From positions 1 through 64,000 of the forward strand of contig JAAZIA010000020.1 of assembly GCA_012510445.1 (NCBI GenBank): a stretch of DNA of 64,000 nt, read 5' to 3'. Below, one piece after another: positions 1 to 9,773 of this stretch (within the stretch, counting starts at the first letter, position 1; every line of letters begins with the position of its first letter). Origin of the DNA: Bacteroidales bacterium (lineage in GTDB: Bacteria > Bacteroidota > Bacteroidia > Bacteroidales > UBA932). A program made the translations under genes and the position numbers. The notes under the pieces were generated by a model. That model was not told the origin of the DNA. It did no database searches and was given only the letters and a program-made list of their open reading frames with translations.

Positions 1-1
1 C

Positions 2-805
2 GCTATTTGTGGCGCAGAAGTACTGAAAGAGCACAACCCTGCTGTTCCTTATACAGTGGAAGAATGTGTGCGGGAAGCACGTTCGGCCTACAATGCCGGT
101 GCAAGTGTCATTCACCTTCACGTTCGTTATGACGACGGAACGCCTACACAGGACAAAGAACGTTTCCGCGTAATCATGGAAGGCATTGCAGAAGCATGTC
201 CCGGTATTATCATCCAACCTTCAACAGGAGGTGCCGTAGGTATGACCAACGACGAAAGGTTGCAACCTACGGAACTCAACCCGGAAATGGCAACTTTGGA
301 TTGCGGTACGCTCAACTTTGGTGGTGACGAAATTTTTGAAAACACAGAAAACACCATCATATATTTTGGAAAACGCATGATTGAGAGAGGTATTAAGCCG
401 GAACTGGAGGTGTTTGACAAGAGTATGATTGAAATGGCACTGCGTATACACAAGCAAGGTCATATACTCAAGCCGCTTCATTTTGATTTTGTTATGGGAG
501 TCAACGGAGGCATTGGCGGTTCACTCAGAGACTTTGTCTTCTTGCGTGGAAGTATTCCTTCCGACGCCACCTACACGGTAGCAGGCATGGGAAGGTACGA
601 AATGCCTTTGGCAGCCGCTGCCATCATTGACGGAGGACATGTAAGGGTGGGCTTTGAGGACAACGTTTACCTCTCCCGCGGAGTATTGGCCAAATCAAAC
701 GGTGAGCTGGTAGAGAAGGTGGTACGTCTTGCCCGTGAGTTTGGGAGAGAGATCGCCAACCCGGATGAAGCAAGGGAAATCCTGAGCCTTCCCAAAAGAA
801 AATAA
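2..805 (+). CDS. kce: 3-keto-5-aminohexanoate cleavage enzyme (5' partial)
   Basis: This enzyme condenses 3-keto-5-aminohexanoate with acetyl-CoA to give acetoacetate and 3-aminobutyryl-CoA in lysine fermentation. The reading frame is open to the first base of the window, and the residues before the in-frame GTG at 56 (AICGAEVLKEHNPAVPYTVE) match the conserved N-terminus of the family, so the gene starts upstream and only a few codons are missing. A His-x-His metal-site motif (HLHVR) and a late GFEDN motif are visible, as expected for the zinc-dependent BKACE (formerly DUF849) family. It is separated from kdd by one base. The neighbours kdd, kamA, kamD and kamE make the specific substrate assignment strong; other BKACE substrates are unlikely here. 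Confidence 0.95.
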   Translation, partial: AICGAEVLKEHNPAVPYTVEECVREARSAYNAGASVIHLHVRYDDGTPTQDKERFRVIMEGIAEACPGIIIQPSTGGAVGMTNDERLQPTELNPEMATLDCGTLNFGGDEIFENTENTIIYFGKRMIERGIKPELEVFDKSMIEMALRIHKQGHILKPLHFDFVMGVNGGIGGSLRDFVFLRGSIPSDATYTVAGMGRYEMPLAAAAIIDGGHVRVGFEDNVYLSRGVLAKSNGELVEKVVRLAREFGREIANPDEAREILSLPKRK

Positions 806-806
806 C

Positions 807-1850
807 ATGAAAAAAGGTAATAAATACGGCTTACACCGTGTAATTGATCCGGAAGGTGTATTGCCACAACCGGCCAATAAGCTGGATAACAACATGGATG
901 AGATTTATGACAACGAAATCCTCATTGATGTTAAAACACTCAATATAGACTCGGCCAGCTTCACACAAATTCAGGAACAGGCCAACGGCGACAAAGCCAA
1001 AATAGCAGAAATTATGCTCGATATAGTGGCCAAGCAGGGAAAACACAGAAACCCTGTAACGGGATCGGGCGGTATGCTTTTGGGTGTTGTAGAAAGAATA
1101 GGCAGTGCGTTGGAAGGTAAAATGGACCTCAAACCCGGTGACAGGATTGCTACGCTCGTCTCTTTGTCATTAACTCCGTTGCGTATAGATAAGATCAAGG
1201 ACATACGTCCCGATATAGATCAAGTAGATATAGACGGTAAAGCCATTTTGTTTGAAAGTGGTATTTATGCAAAAATCCCTACCGACATGCCGGAAACCCT
1301 AGCCCTTTCTGCCCTTGACGTAGCAGGAGCTCCTGCTCAGACAGCCAAGTTGGTAAAGCCGGGTGATACGGTTTTGATTATTGGAGCCGGTGGAAAATCG
1401 GGTATGCTATGCAGTTACGAGGCAAAGAAAAGAGCAGGTGTTACCGGAAAGGTGATTGGCCTGTGCCACAGTCAACGTTCTACCCAGCGTATGATAGATC
1501 TGGATATCTGCGACCACGTTTTTTCTGCCAATGCAACACAACCTGTTGCCGTTCTGGAAAAGATTGAAGAGCTCACCGGAGGACAGTTGTGCGATGTTAC
1601 CATTAACAACGTAAATATCCCCGATACAGAAATGGCCTCTATTCTATGTACCAAGGATTCCGGAGTGGTCTATTTCTTTTCTATGGCAACCAATTTTACA
1701 AAAGCAGCCTTGGGAGCAGAAGGAGTGGGTTCTGATGTGACTATGATTGTTGGCAATGGATATACTAAGGGCCACGCAGAAATTACACTTCAAATACTCA
1801 GAGAAAGTGAAAAACTGCGCAAGGTGTTCACAGAATTGTATGCATCGTAA
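807..1850 (+). CDS. kdd: L-erythro-3,5-diaminohexanoate dehydrogenase
   Basis: Kdd oxidatively deaminates 3,5-diaminohexanoate to 3-keto-5-aminohexanoate, the substrate of Kce, with NAD(P)+. The 347-residue product has a Rossmann dinucleotide-binding motif of the form GAGGKSG near residue 195, after a stretch rich in acidic residues, and it has the length usual for the family. It starts with ATG one base after the kce stop and is followed ten bases after its stop by kamA. The order kce-kdd-kamA is shared, from memory, with lysine-fermenting Porphyromonas and Fusobacterium. The position between kce and kamA leaves little doubt about the function. Confidence 0.94.
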   Translation: MKKGNKYGLHRVIDPEGVLPQPANKLDNNMDEIYDNEILIDVKTLNIDSASFTQIQEQANGDKAKIAEIMLDIVAKQGKHRNPVTGSGGMLLGVVERIGSALEGKMDLKPGDRIATLVSLSLTPLRIDKIKDIRPDIDQVDIDGKAILFESGIYAKIPTDMPETLALSALDVAGAPAQTAKLVKPGDTVLIIGAGGKSGMLCSYEAKKRAGVTGKVIGLCHSQRSTQRMIDLDICDHVFSANATQPVAVLEKIEELTGGQLCDVTINNVNIPDTEMASILCTKDSGVVYFFSMATNFTKAALGAEGVGSDVTMIVGNGYTKGHAEITLQILRESEKLRKVFTELYAS

Positions 1851-1860
1851 GAGAATAGAT

Positions 1861-3108
1861 ATGAAAGAAAATAGACGAAAGCAACTGTTTCCCGAGGTAA
1901 CAGATAGGGAGTGGAACGACTGGAAGTGGCAGGTGCGAAACAGGATAGTAACACTGGAACAATTGAAAAAACACATTACTCTTACTCCCCAAGAGGAAGA
2001 AGGAGTAAAACAATCCCTTCAGTTGCTTCGTATGGCCATTACTCCTTATTACCTGAGTCTGATAGATTCGGACAATCCGGAGTGCCCCGTGAGGAAACAG
2101 GCCATTCCTACTGCAAAAGAAATGTATCAGTCTCCTGCAGACCTGGTAGATCCGCTTCACGAAGATGAGGATTCACCCGTTCCGGGACTTACCCACAGGT
2201 ACCCCGACCGTGTTCTTTTTCTGATTACAGACCAGTGCTCTATGTATTGCAGGCATTGCACGCGCAGGCGTTTTGCCGGTCAGAAAGACCACGAGGCGTC
2301 CGGCGACAGGATTCAAGGTGCGATTGACTACATTGCTCGAACCCCCCAAGTGAGGGATGTTTTGCTTTCCGGCGGTGATCCGTTTACCATGAGCGATAAC
2401 AAACTGGAATCCATCATTAAACGACTTAGGGATATTCCTCACGTAGAGATTATCAGGATTGGATCGCGTATACCTGTAGTATGTCCGCAAAGGATTACTC
2501 CGGAACTTATGCAAATGCTCAAGAAATACCAGCCCTTATGGATCAACACACACTTTAATCATCCCAATGAAATTACGGAAACCTCAAAGACCGCTTGTGA
2601 AATGATGGCGGATGCCGGGTTCCCGCTGGGAAATCAAAGCGTATTGTTGCGTGGTGTGAACGATTGCGTTCACATTATGCGAGATTTGGTCAGAAAATTA
2701 GTCATGATACGGGTTCGCCCATATTACATTTACCAATGCGATCTGTCCATGGGATTGGAACACTTCAGAACGCCTGTTTCTAAGGGAATAGAGATTATTG
2801 AGGGGTTGAGGGGACATACCTCGGGATATTCAGTACCTACGTTTGTTGTGGACGCCCCGGGCGGTGGCGGTAAAATTCCGGTAATGCCTACGTATGTTAT
2901 CAGTCAGGCACCCGGACGGATGGTTTTACGTAATTACGAAGGTGTGATTACAACATACACAGAGCCTACTGATTACGAAAATATTTGTCTTTGCGAAACT
3001 TGCAAAGATTTGGAATCGCTGGAAGGGGTATCGGGTATTTTACAGGGACAGCAATTGTCTTTGGAACCTTCTTACCTGCCAAGAAAGGAACGCAATCACA
3101 AGAAGTGA
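1861..3108 (+). CDS. kamA: Lysine 2,3-aminomutase
   Basis: KamA converts L-lysine to L-beta-lysine with S-adenosylmethionine, a [4Fe-4S] cluster and pyridoxal phosphate, the first step of the pathway. The radical SAM motif CxxxCxxC is at Cys126, Cys130 and Cys133 and is followed by TRRR. A GGGGK segment near residue 338 carries the expected PLP lysine. The frame is open back to 1747 inside kdd, but the ATG at 1861 gives a normal 415-residue protein and lies just after the kdd stop. EpmB, which modifies translation factor P, is an alternative for short homologues, but the full length and the neighbours favour the catabolic enzyme. Confidence 0.95.
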   Translation: MKENRRKQLFPEVTDREWNDWKWQVRNRIVTLEQLKKHITLTPQEEEGVKQSLQLLRMAITPYYLSLIDSDNPECPVRKQAIPTAKEMYQSPADLVDPLHEDEDSPVPGLTHRYPDRVLFLITDQCSMYCRHCTRRRFAGQKDHEASGDRIQGAIDYIARTPQVRDVLLSGGDPFTMSDNKLESIIKRLRDIPHVEIIRIGSRIPVVCPQRITPELMQMLKKYQPLWINTHFNHPNEITETSKTACEMMADAGFPLGNQSVLLRGVNDCVHIMRDLVRKLVMIRVRPYYIYQCDLSMGLEHFRTPVSKGIEIIEGLRGHTSGYSVPTFVVDAPGGGGKIPVMPTYVISQAPGRMVLRNYEGVITTYTEPTDYENICLCETCKDLESLEGVSGILQGQQLSLEPSYLPRKERNHKK

Positions 3109-3112
3109 CTGA

Positions 3113-4129
3113 ATGCCTTTTATTGATCAAATAATCCGCTACAGCAGCCTGTCGGTAGTAGGGCTGGGAAAAAATACCGGTAAGACTGAATGTTTGCGGT
3201 ATATAACAAGGCGGTTGTTTACACTCAATAAGGTTATGGCCATCACATCGGTTGGCATTGACGGCGAGGCGATAGACCGTGTGACAGCTACGTCCAAACC
3301 AGAGGTTCTTATAGAGAAAGGCATGTATTTTACTACCGTAGGGTCTTTTTATTTACAAAAGCGTTTTACTGCAGAAATCTGCCACGTTGAAAAATCACAG
3401 ACTGTTTTAGGGAAAATGATAACAGCCAGAGCGTTGGAAAGAGGAACTTTGGTCTTAGCCGGTCCTTCCGATACCTTATCTCTGCAACGTTGGATTCATA
3501 ACACATCGGCAAAATATCCCGTAGACATCTGTCTGGTAGACGGTGCCGTATCACGTTTAAGTCCCGCTTCGCCGGCAGTAACAGAGTCGATGGTGTTGAC
3601 AACGGGAGCAGCCTTTTCAGCCAACATAAAAACTTTGGTTGCCGGAACACGCTTTGTTTACGATACCATACAGCTTCCGGCCGTACCAGAAGAAATCAGA
3701 AAGCCCTTGGAAAACATTACCAAAGGCATTCGTACCATTACAGAAGACGGGCAAATAGAAGACCCCGGTATTGACTCGGCCTTAACACCGGATCAAATAA
3801 GACAAGTGCTGGATACTTGCGGAAACAGGATCTACATACCGGGGGTACTAAGCAACGGGTTGCTTAAGGCCTTAACAGAAAGAAAGGAAGCAGGCAAAAT
3901 TTGTCTTTATGTAAGGGATTTTTCACGTATTTTTGCAGAACCCGCCACCTTTTACGCTTTTTTACGCAAAGGAGGAAGGATGGCTCAACTCCTAAGGCCC
4001 AATTTGTTAGCCGTATGTGTAAATCCCGTATCTCCGGAAGGATACTGTTTGCGTTCAGAAGAATTGGTAAGCCATATGCAAGATGCATTGAACATATCTG
4101 TATATGATATTAAAAATATAAAAACATGA
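3113..4129 (+). CDS. kamB: KamB, probable lysine 5,6-aminomutase reactivation subunit
   Basis: This 338-residue protein has a P-loop near its N-terminus, GLGKNTGKT at about residues 17-25, and no other domain that I recognise. It lies between kamA and the MutS-like kamC and overlaps kamC by four bases in an ATGA arrangement. The KamB/KamC pair is kept next to kamDE in lysine-fermenting bacteria and is described in current annotation as a reactivase for the adenosylcobalamin-dependent 5,6-aminomutase, which tends to be inactivated during turnover. The role is therefore taken from family knowledge and context; the sequence itself shows only a nucleotide-binding site. An ATPase or GTPase chaperone that exchanges damaged cobalamin would fit. 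Confidence 0.8.
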   Translation: MPFIDQIIRYSSLSVVGLGKNTGKTECLRYITRRLFTLNKVMAITSVGIDGEAIDRVTATSKPEVLIEKGMYFTTVGSFYLQKRFTAEICHVEKSQTVLGKMITARALERGTLVLAGPSDTLSLQRWIHNTSAKYPVDICLVDGAVSRLSPASPAVTESMVLTTGAAFSANIKTLVAGTRFVYDTIQLPAVPEEIRKPLENITKGIRTITEDGQIEDPGIDSALTPDQIRQVLDTCGNRIYIPGVLSNGLLKALTERKEAGKICLYVRDFSRIFAEPATFYAFLRKGGRMAQLLRPNLLAVCVNPVSPEGYCLRSEELVSHMQDALNISVYDIKNIKT

Positions 4130-5523
4130 CTTTTGCACGTTTTGCCCAAAGAATAGACGGTCTAAACTACCTGGCTGAACAAATGGAATTGTCGGGATCC
4201 CGTGTACGCAGGTACCTTATGCAAATACCGTTTTGTGATAAGGCAGAAGTGCTTGAGAAACATTTTGACATACTGCAAAAGGCATATGAGATACACTCTT
4301 TGCCGGAAAATGAGCCTGCTCTTATGCAACTCCGTCATCTGTTTACAACGGTTCATGATATTAAGGGCACTTTGGAAGCGCTAAAACAAAAACAGGTTTT
4401 AGATGAAATTGAACTTTTTGAGCTCAAGTACTTTGCTTCTTTGTGTAGGGACTTTAGGTTGTTGTGTAAGAGAATTGATTTTATGAGCCAAGCCCCCATG
4501 TGTCTACAGCACGTTTTTGATTGGCTGGATCCAGATAAGACAGGAACATCCGGTTTTTATATGTACGACTCATACAGCCCATCCCTGGCACAGGCACGGA
4601 AAGCTGTTTTGGCTACAGATCCTGAAAAAGAACCTGAGTCATGGAACCGTGCTACAGACCTTGTGCAGCAAGAAGAGTGGAGTGTTAGAAAAACATTATC
4701 AGAAGAATTAAGCAAGCGGTACGAGGTTTTACAAAACAATTTTGATCAACTGGCCCGGCTGGAAATATGGCTGGCTAAAGCAGCGCTGGCCGTAAAATAC
4801 GGAATGGTACGTCCGCAAGTGGCACCTGTTTTGTCTATAGAAGGGATGGTGAATCCCATGATAGCTGATATTCTGGTAAAAAGCAAAGGAACTTTTCAAC
4901 CGGTATCGGTTACGTTGCATCAAGGACCTTGCCTGTTAACAGGAGCCAACATGAGTGGAAAGACCGTTGTATTGAAAACGTTAGCCTTAATACAGGCTCT
5001 TACGCAGTTTTCCTTCTTTGTTCCTGCCCGGACGGCTCAGATTCCGCTTGTAAAGGACGTTTTTCTTGTCGTAGGCGATAAACAAGACTACTACAAGGGG
5101 TTGTCATCATTTGCAGCAGAAATGCTTGCCCTGGACCGTATAATGGACAAAATTAAAAAAGGGAATCGTTTTTTTGTGTTGGTAGACGAGCCGGCAAGAA
5201 CTACCAATCCTTACGAAGGGACTGCTATTTTGTGCGCTCTGCTTGCTTTTATGGAACAGTACCGTGTAATGTCCTTGATCAGTACTCATTACGGAGAACT
5301 TAACACCGCTGTACGTAAGCTAAGGGTGGTAGGCTTTGAAGGAGAGAAGGCGGTCGGCCGTATAGACCCGACCTCTATAAATCAGTATATGAACTACAGC
5401 TTAGTAGAAGACAAAAGAACTTCTGTGCCAAAAGAAGCCCTTCAAATAGCTCGTTTGCTTGGGGTGGACGATTCTTTTATAAAGAGAGCACAGGAATTTT
5501 TGAAAAAGAACAATCATGAATAA
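4126..5523 (+). CDS. kamC: KamC, MutS-like ATPase of the lysine 5,6-aminomutase system
   Basis: The 465-residue product has the C-terminal ATPase module of the MutS family: Walker A TGANMSGKT near residues 271-279, a Walker B/signature region LVDEPARTTNP near 350, and the STHYGEL segment that follows. The N-terminal 250 residues are alpha-helical in character and correspond to the MutS lever/core region. The mismatch-recognition domain is absent and the protein is about half the length of MutS, so a role in DNA repair is unlikely. It is translationally coupled to kamB upstream, and it overlaps kamD by eight bases. It probably acts with KamB to reactivate the B12-dependent aminomutase encoded immediately downstream. 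Confidence 0.83.
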   Translation: MTFARFAQRIDGLNYLAEQMELSGSRVRRYLMQIPFCDKAEVLEKHFDILQKAYEIHSLPENEPALMQLRHLFTTVHDIKGTLEALKQKQVLDEIELFELKYFASLCRDFRLLCKRIDFMSQAPMCLQHVFDWLDPDKTGTSGFYMYDSYSPSLAQARKAVLATDPEKEPESWNRATDLVQQEEWSVRKTLSEELSKRYEVLQNNFDQLARLEIWLAKAALAVKYGMVRPQVAPVLSIEGMVNPMIADILVKSKGTFQPVSVTLHQGPCLLTGANMSGKTVVLKTLALIQALTQFSFFVPARTAQIPLVKDVFLVVGDKQDYYKGLSSFAAEMLALDRIMDKIKKGNRFFVLVDEPARTTNPYEGTAILCALLAFMEQYRVMSLISTHYGELNTAVRKLRVVGFEGEKAVGRIDPTSINQYMNYSLVEDKRTSVPKEALQIARLLGVDDSFIKRAQEFLKKNNHE

Positions 5524-7072
5524 ATCAAAACTGGGACTTGATTTTAAAAAAGTAAAAGAGGCCAGAACTAAAGCAGAGGAAATTGGCAGCCAAGTGCAAA
5601 GCTTTGTAGAAAATTATACTACTGTATCTGTTGAAAGAACACTTTGCCGCCTGATGGGTATTGACGGTACCGGTAAAGACGGTGTCCCTTTACCTAATGT
5701 GGTTGTGGATTTTTTAAAAGAAAGAGGATCCCTGGGGGACGGCGCCCTTTATTTTCTTGGTAATGCTCTATACCATACAAGAAAAACTCCGGTACAGATG
5801 GCACAGGAAATAGCAGAGGGAAAAGAAGATTTTTGGAACGAAAAAACCGTTTCGTCCCAAGAACTGCTAAAAGTATTGAGTCCATACATAGACAAGAGCA
5901 TAGAAAGGATACAAGAGAAAAAACAAAGGCGCAAGTCCAATCTGGATAGGCTTGGTGAAGGCCCAAGGCCTTATTTGTATGTGATTGTGGCTACCGGAAA
6001 CATCTATGAAGATGCCATACAGGCGGTCGCAGCGGCCAAGCAAGGGGCAGACGTTATTGCCGTTATCAGAACTACGGGGCAGTCGTTGCTTGATTACGTG
6101 CCTTACGGAGCTACTACCGAGGGTTTTGGAGGAACGTATGCCACGCAGGAAAACTTTAAAATCATGCGGCAGGCCCTTGACAAAGTAGGGGAGGAAACGG
6201 GAAGGTACATCAGGCTTTGTAACTATTGCTCGGGCTTGTGCATGCCGGAAATTGCCGTTATGGGAGCTTATGAAGGCTTAGACATGATGCTGAACGACGC
6301 CCTCTACGGCATCCTTTTCCGTGACATCAATATGCAGAGAACGCTTGTAGATCAGTACTTTTCCAGAATGATCAACGGTTATGCCGGGGTCATCATCAAC
6401 ACGGGAGAAGACAACTACTTGACTACAGCAGATGCAGTTGAAGAGGCACATACCGTACTGGCTTCGGATTTTATCAACGAGCAGTTAGCAAAAATAGCAG
6501 GAATCCCGGAAGAGCAAATGGGACTGGGGCATGCTTTTGAAATTGATCCGGACCTGGAAAATTCGTTTCTCTACGAACTGGCACAAGCTCAAATGATCCG
6601 GGAAATTTTTCCTAACGCGCCGCTAAAATATATGCCCCCTACAAAATTTATGACAGGCAACATTTTTAAAGGACATATACAGGATGCCCTCTTTAACCTG
6701 GCAGGTATTTGGACAGGACAGGGAATTCAATTGTTAGGCATGCCTACAGAAGCCATCCATACGCCTTTTATGAGTGACAGGTACTTGGCCATAGAAAATG
6801 CGAGGTATATTTTTTCTGCATTTCGCAACATAAAAGACGAGGTAGAATTTGTCAAAGACGGTTTTGTACGCAAAAGAGCAGCACAAGTGCTGGAAGATGC
6901 TTGTCAGTTACTGGATAAAGTACAAAAAGAAGGTCTGTTCACGGCTTTGGAGAAAGGGTATTTTGCCAATGTGCGACGTCCGCGTGAAGGAGGGAAGGGA
7001 TTGGAAGGAGTATCACGCAAATCACCGGTATATATGAACCCTTACATGGAAGTGTTTAAAGGAGGAAAATAA
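5516..7072 (+). CDS. kamD: Lysine 5,6-aminomutase alpha subunit
   Basis: KamD is the large catalytic subunit of the adenosylcobalamin- and PLP-dependent aminomutase that moves the terminal amino group of D-lysine or L-beta-lysine, forming 3,5-diaminohexanoate from the latter. The 518-residue length is the usual one for the family. The central TIM-barrel region contains conserved glycine-rich and RxxNYCSGLCMPEIA-type segments that I recognise from OraE/KamD proteins. The start ATG lies within the last codons of kamC, and the stop is one base before kamE, so kamC-kamD-kamE should be translated as a unit. Confidence 0.95.
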   Translation: MNKSKLGLDFKKVKEARTKAEEIGSQVQSFVENYTTVSVERTLCRLMGIDGTGKDGVPLPNVVVDFLKERGSLGDGALYFLGNALYHTRKTPVQMAQEIAEGKEDFWNEKTVSSQELLKVLSPYIDKSIERIQEKKQRRKSNLDRLGEGPRPYLYVIVATGNIYEDAIQAVAAAKQGADVIAVIRTTGQSLLDYVPYGATTEGFGGTYATQENFKIMRQALDKVGEETGRYIRLCNYCSGLCMPEIAVMGAYEGLDMMLNDALYGILFRDINMQRTLVDQYFSRMINGYAGVIINTGEDNYLTTADAVEEAHTVLASDFINEQLAKIAGIPEEQMGLGHAFEIDPDLENSFLYELAQAQMIREIFPNAPLKYMPPTKFMTGNIFKGHIQDALFNLAGIWTGQGIQLLGMPTEAIHTPFMSDRYLAIENARYIFSAFRNIKDEVEFVKDGFVRKRAAQVLEDACQLLDKVQKEGLFTALEKGYFANVRRPREGGKGLEGVSRKSPVYMNPYMEVFKGGK

Positions 7073-7073
7073 T

Positions 7074-7829
7074 ATGCTAGAGAAGGTACTGGATTTAACA
7101 CAAGTAAAACCTTACGGAGATACCATGAACGATGGTAAGGTTCAACTTAGTTTTACATTGCCCGTTCCGGAAGGTCCGGAAGCCGTAGAGGCGGCTAAAC
7201 AATTGATGCGCACTATGGGCATGGACAATCCACAAATAGTATATACTAAGGAGCTTACTCCGGGATTTACTTTTTTTAATGGTTATGGTAATTTGCAGCA
7301 TACGGTCAATTATTCCGCTATCACTGTCCCAAAAGTAGATTCCGTTGTGATGGGTATGACAGAAACAGACGGCTATATAAAAGAAAATGTGGGTCGTAAA
7401 CTGGTTATGGTAGGAGCCAGCACAGGAACTGATGCGCATACCGTGGGTATAGATGCCATTATGAACATGAAAGGATATGCAGGCCGTTTTGGCCTGGAAC
7501 GCTATACTATGATAGAAGCGCACAACTTGGGTTCTCAGGTGGCCAATGAAGAACTTATTGCAAAGTCTATTGAATTAAAGGCAGATGCCATTCTTGTGTC
7601 GCAAACGGTAACACAAAAAGACATTCATATTGAAAACTGTGCACAATTTATAGAAATGGCCGAGGCAGAAGGGATAAGAGATCGGATGATCCTCGTTTGC
7701 GGCGGACCAAGAATTACTCACGAACTGGCTAGAGAATTAGGTTTTGATGCCGGCTTTGGAGTCAATTCCTATGCCACAGACGTAGCCTCTTATGTGGTTC
7801 AGGAACATGTAAAAAGAAGTAAAATATAA
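7074..7829 (+). CDS. kamE: Lysine 5,6-aminomutase beta subunit
   Basis: KamE is the cobalamin-binding subunit. The base-off/His-on B12 motif DxHxxG is present as Asp120-His122-Gly125 (DAHTVG). A lysine a few residues later (about Lys133, in MNMKG) is the likely PLP Schiff-base residue, by analogy with characterised enzymes. The C-terminal part is the B12-binding Rossmann domain with VSQTVTQKD and CGGPR segments. A strong Shine-Dalgarno-like AGGAGG ends at about 7065, eight bases before the ATG, which is unusual in this window where most genes lack one. That may help keep the two subunits in balance. Confidence 0.95.
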   Translation: MLEKVLDLTQVKPYGDTMNDGKVQLSFTLPVPEGPEAVEAAKQLMRTMGMDNPQIVYTKELTPGFTFFNGYGNLQHTVNYSAITVPKVDSVVMGMTETDGYIKENVGRKLVMVGASTGTDAHTVGIDAIMNMKGYAGRFGLERYTMIEAHNLGSQVANEELIAKSIELKADAILVSQTVTQKDIHIENCAQFIEMAEAEGIRDRMILVCGGPRITHELARELGFDAGFGVNSYATDVASYVVQEHVKRSKI

Positions 7830-7855
7830 AAATAACCAAAATTAAGAAACGAATT

Positions 7856-8512
7856 ATGGATAAGAATCAAATCAGGGAAACCATTGCACGTCGTGCAGCA
7901 AAAGAAGTGAAAGAAGGTGACGTTGTAAACCTGGGCATTGGGCTGCCTACACAAGTTTTAAGGTACATACCTTCTGATATTAAAGTGACCATGCAATCTG
8001 AAAACGGTTGTTTGGGTATGGGTAATCCACCGGAGGCCGGTCAGGAAGATCCCGATTTGATAGATGCAGGAGGAGGTCCCATTACTCTTAAAGAGGGAGC
8101 CTCTTGTTTTGATACGGCTACTTCTTTTTCTATCATCCGCGGAGGCCATGTGGATATAACTATGCTTGGTTCCTTACAGGTAGACGAAAAAGGAAACATT
8201 GCCAACTGGTCTATTCCGGGAAAAATGACACCGGGTATGGGGGGAGCCATGGATTTAATAGTAGGAGCTAAAAAAGTAATTGTCACTATGGAGCACACGG
8301 CAAAAGGAAGGCATAAAATATTGGAAAATTGCACGTTGCCATTGACAGCAGCTGGCCAGGTTGACCGTATCATTACAGAAATGGGAGTTATGGATGTTAC
8401 TCCGGAAGGATTGGTACTTATAGAAATCAACGAAGTGTTTACCTTTGAACAGGTACAAGCGGCTACAGGATGCACGTTGATTCCTGCAAAAGAATTAAAA
8501 CCAATGAATTAA
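7856..8512 (+). CDS. atoA: Acetoacetate/butyrate CoA-transferase, beta subunit
   Basis: The 218-residue protein is the beta subunit of a class I 3-oxoacid CoA-transferase. The catalytic glutamate is Glu49 in the SENGCLGMG motif, and the DAGGGPITL segment typical of the subunit follows. In lysine fermenters this enzyme moves CoA from butyryl-CoA to acetoacetate, releasing butyrate and feeding acetoacetyl-CoA to the thiolase encoded next. It follows kamE after 26 bases. The alpha subunit (AtoD type) is not in the window and probably lies upstream of kce. The exact acyl-CoA partner cannot be read from the sequence. Confidence 0.9.
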   Translation: MDKNQIRETIARRAAKEVKEGDVVNLGIGLPTQVLRYIPSDIKVTMQSENGCLGMGNPPEAGQEDPDLIDAGGGPITLKEGASCFDTATSFSIIRGGHVDITMLGSLQVDEKGNIANWSIPGKMTPGMGGAMDLIVGAKKVIVTMEHTAKGRHKILENCTLPLTAAGQVDRIITEMGVMDVTPEGLVLIEINEVFTFEQVQAATGCTLIPAKELKPMN

Positions 8513-8529
8513 TTATAAAAAAATACATA

Positions 8530-9732
8530 ATGGAGAAAGTATATATTGTTGCAGCAAAACGCACAGCTATTGGGAAAATGCTAGGTTCTTTGACCGGAGT
8601 ATCTCCCGCTCATATGGCTACAGTAGTCATTAAAAACATTCTGGAAGAAACAAAAATTGATCCATCCCGGATAGATGAAGTCATTGTTGGTAACATACTT
8701 ATGGCAGGACAAAAGCAAGGGATTGCACGTCAGGCAGCCGTTAATGCCGGTATTCCTCATCACGTTCCGGCGTACGGAGTGAATATGATTTGTGGAAGTG
8801 GAATGAAATCCATCATGAATGGATACGAATCTATAGTAAGTGGTCATGCCTCTCTTATATTGGCCGGTGGCGTAGAAAATATGTCCGACGCAGGGTTTAT
8901 TATGCAAGGAATCAGACAAGGCATTAAAATGGGTGATTTCAAAGCCATTGACCATATGGTGTGTGACGGTCTTACCGATGCTTTCAGTGGTTATCATATG
9001 GGCATTACGGCTGAAAACATCGCAGAAAAATACAGCATAAGCAGAGAGAACCAAGATGCTTTTGCCTATAAATCACAACAAAAAGCCATTCAAGCTATTG
9101 ATACAGGAAAATTTAAAGACGAAATTGTTCCCATTGAAATTGTACGCAGGAGGGATACTTTTGTATTTGATACCGATGAATATCCCAACAGAACAACCAC
9201 CCCGGAAAGAATGTCGGGGTTAAGGCCTGCCTTCAAAAAAGACGGAACCGTTACGGCGGCTAATTCGTCGGGAATTAATGACGGAGCTTCTTTCGTTCTT
9301 TTGGCCTCGGAAAGTGCCGTTAAAGAACTGGAACTTAACCCATTGGTAGAAATAGTGGCTATGGGTCAAGCCGGAGTAGATCCTGCTTATATGGGCATGG
9401 GACCCGTTCCTGCCATAAAGAAAGCATTGGAAAGAGCAGGCATGGAATTGAAGCAGATGGATTTGGTAGAGCTGAACGAGGCTTTTGCCTCACAGTCGCT
9501 TGGAGTAATACATGAACTTAAAGAGCAGCACGGAGTAGATGATGCATGGTTTGAAACCCACTGCAATGTAAACGGAGGTGCCATTGCTTTGGGCCATCCC
9601 ATTGGAGCTTCCGGAAACAGGATTACCGTTACGTTGATTTATGAAATGAAACGCAGAAAATCAACCTATGGTTTGGCTTCGCTGTGCATTGGTGGAGGAA
9701 TGGGTACTGCGCTGATAGTTAAGAATGTATAA
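8530..9732 (+). CDS. Acetyl-CoA C-acetyltransferase (thiolase)
   Basis: The product cleaves acetoacetyl-CoA to two acetyl-CoA, or condenses in the reverse direction, closing the lysine-to-acetate/butyrate route. All three catalytic residues are visible: Cys88 in NMICGSG, His356 in GHPIGASG and Cys386 in LCIGGGMG. The frame is open to 8470, inside the CoA-transferase gene, but the ATG at 8530 begins the canonical N-terminus MEKVYIVAAKRTAIGK and gives 400 residues, the usual thiolase length. It is 17 bases downstream of atoA and is probably the last gene of the operon in this window. It resembles AtoB/ThlA proteins; I do not assign a symbol because several are in use. Confidence 0.93.
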   Translation: MEKVYIVAAKRTAIGKMLGSLTGVSPAHMATVVIKNILEETKIDPSRIDEVIVGNILMAGQKQGIARQAAVNAGIPHHVPAYGVNMICGSGMKSIMNGYESIVSGHASLILAGGVENMSDAGFIMQGIRQGIKMGDFKAIDHMVCDGLTDAFSGYHMGITAENIAEKYSISRENQDAFAYKSQQKAIQAIDTGKFKDEIVPIEIVRRRDTFVFDTDEYPNRTTTPERMSGLRPAFKKDGTVTAANSSGINDGASFVLLASESAVKELELNPLVEIVAMGQAGVDPAYMGMGPVPAIKKALERAGMELKQMDLVELNEAFASQSLGVIHELKEQHGVDDAWFETHCNVNGGAIALGHPIGASGNRITVTLIYEMKRRKSTYGLASLCIGGGMGTALIVKNV

Positions 9733-9773
9733 TAGTTTAGCAACCTTTCGTATAAGAGTTTCTTAAAAATGTA

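Noticed and set aside
4130-5515. Cobalamin riboswitch controlling kamDE
   Set aside because: There is no non-coding leader in front of kamD or kamE; the genes overlap, and any riboswitch would have to lie upstream of the window.
4126-5523. MutS-type DNA mismatch repair protein
   Set aside because: Only the ATPase and lever regions are present, and the gene is embedded between kamB and kamD, so the aminomutase reactivation role is preferred.
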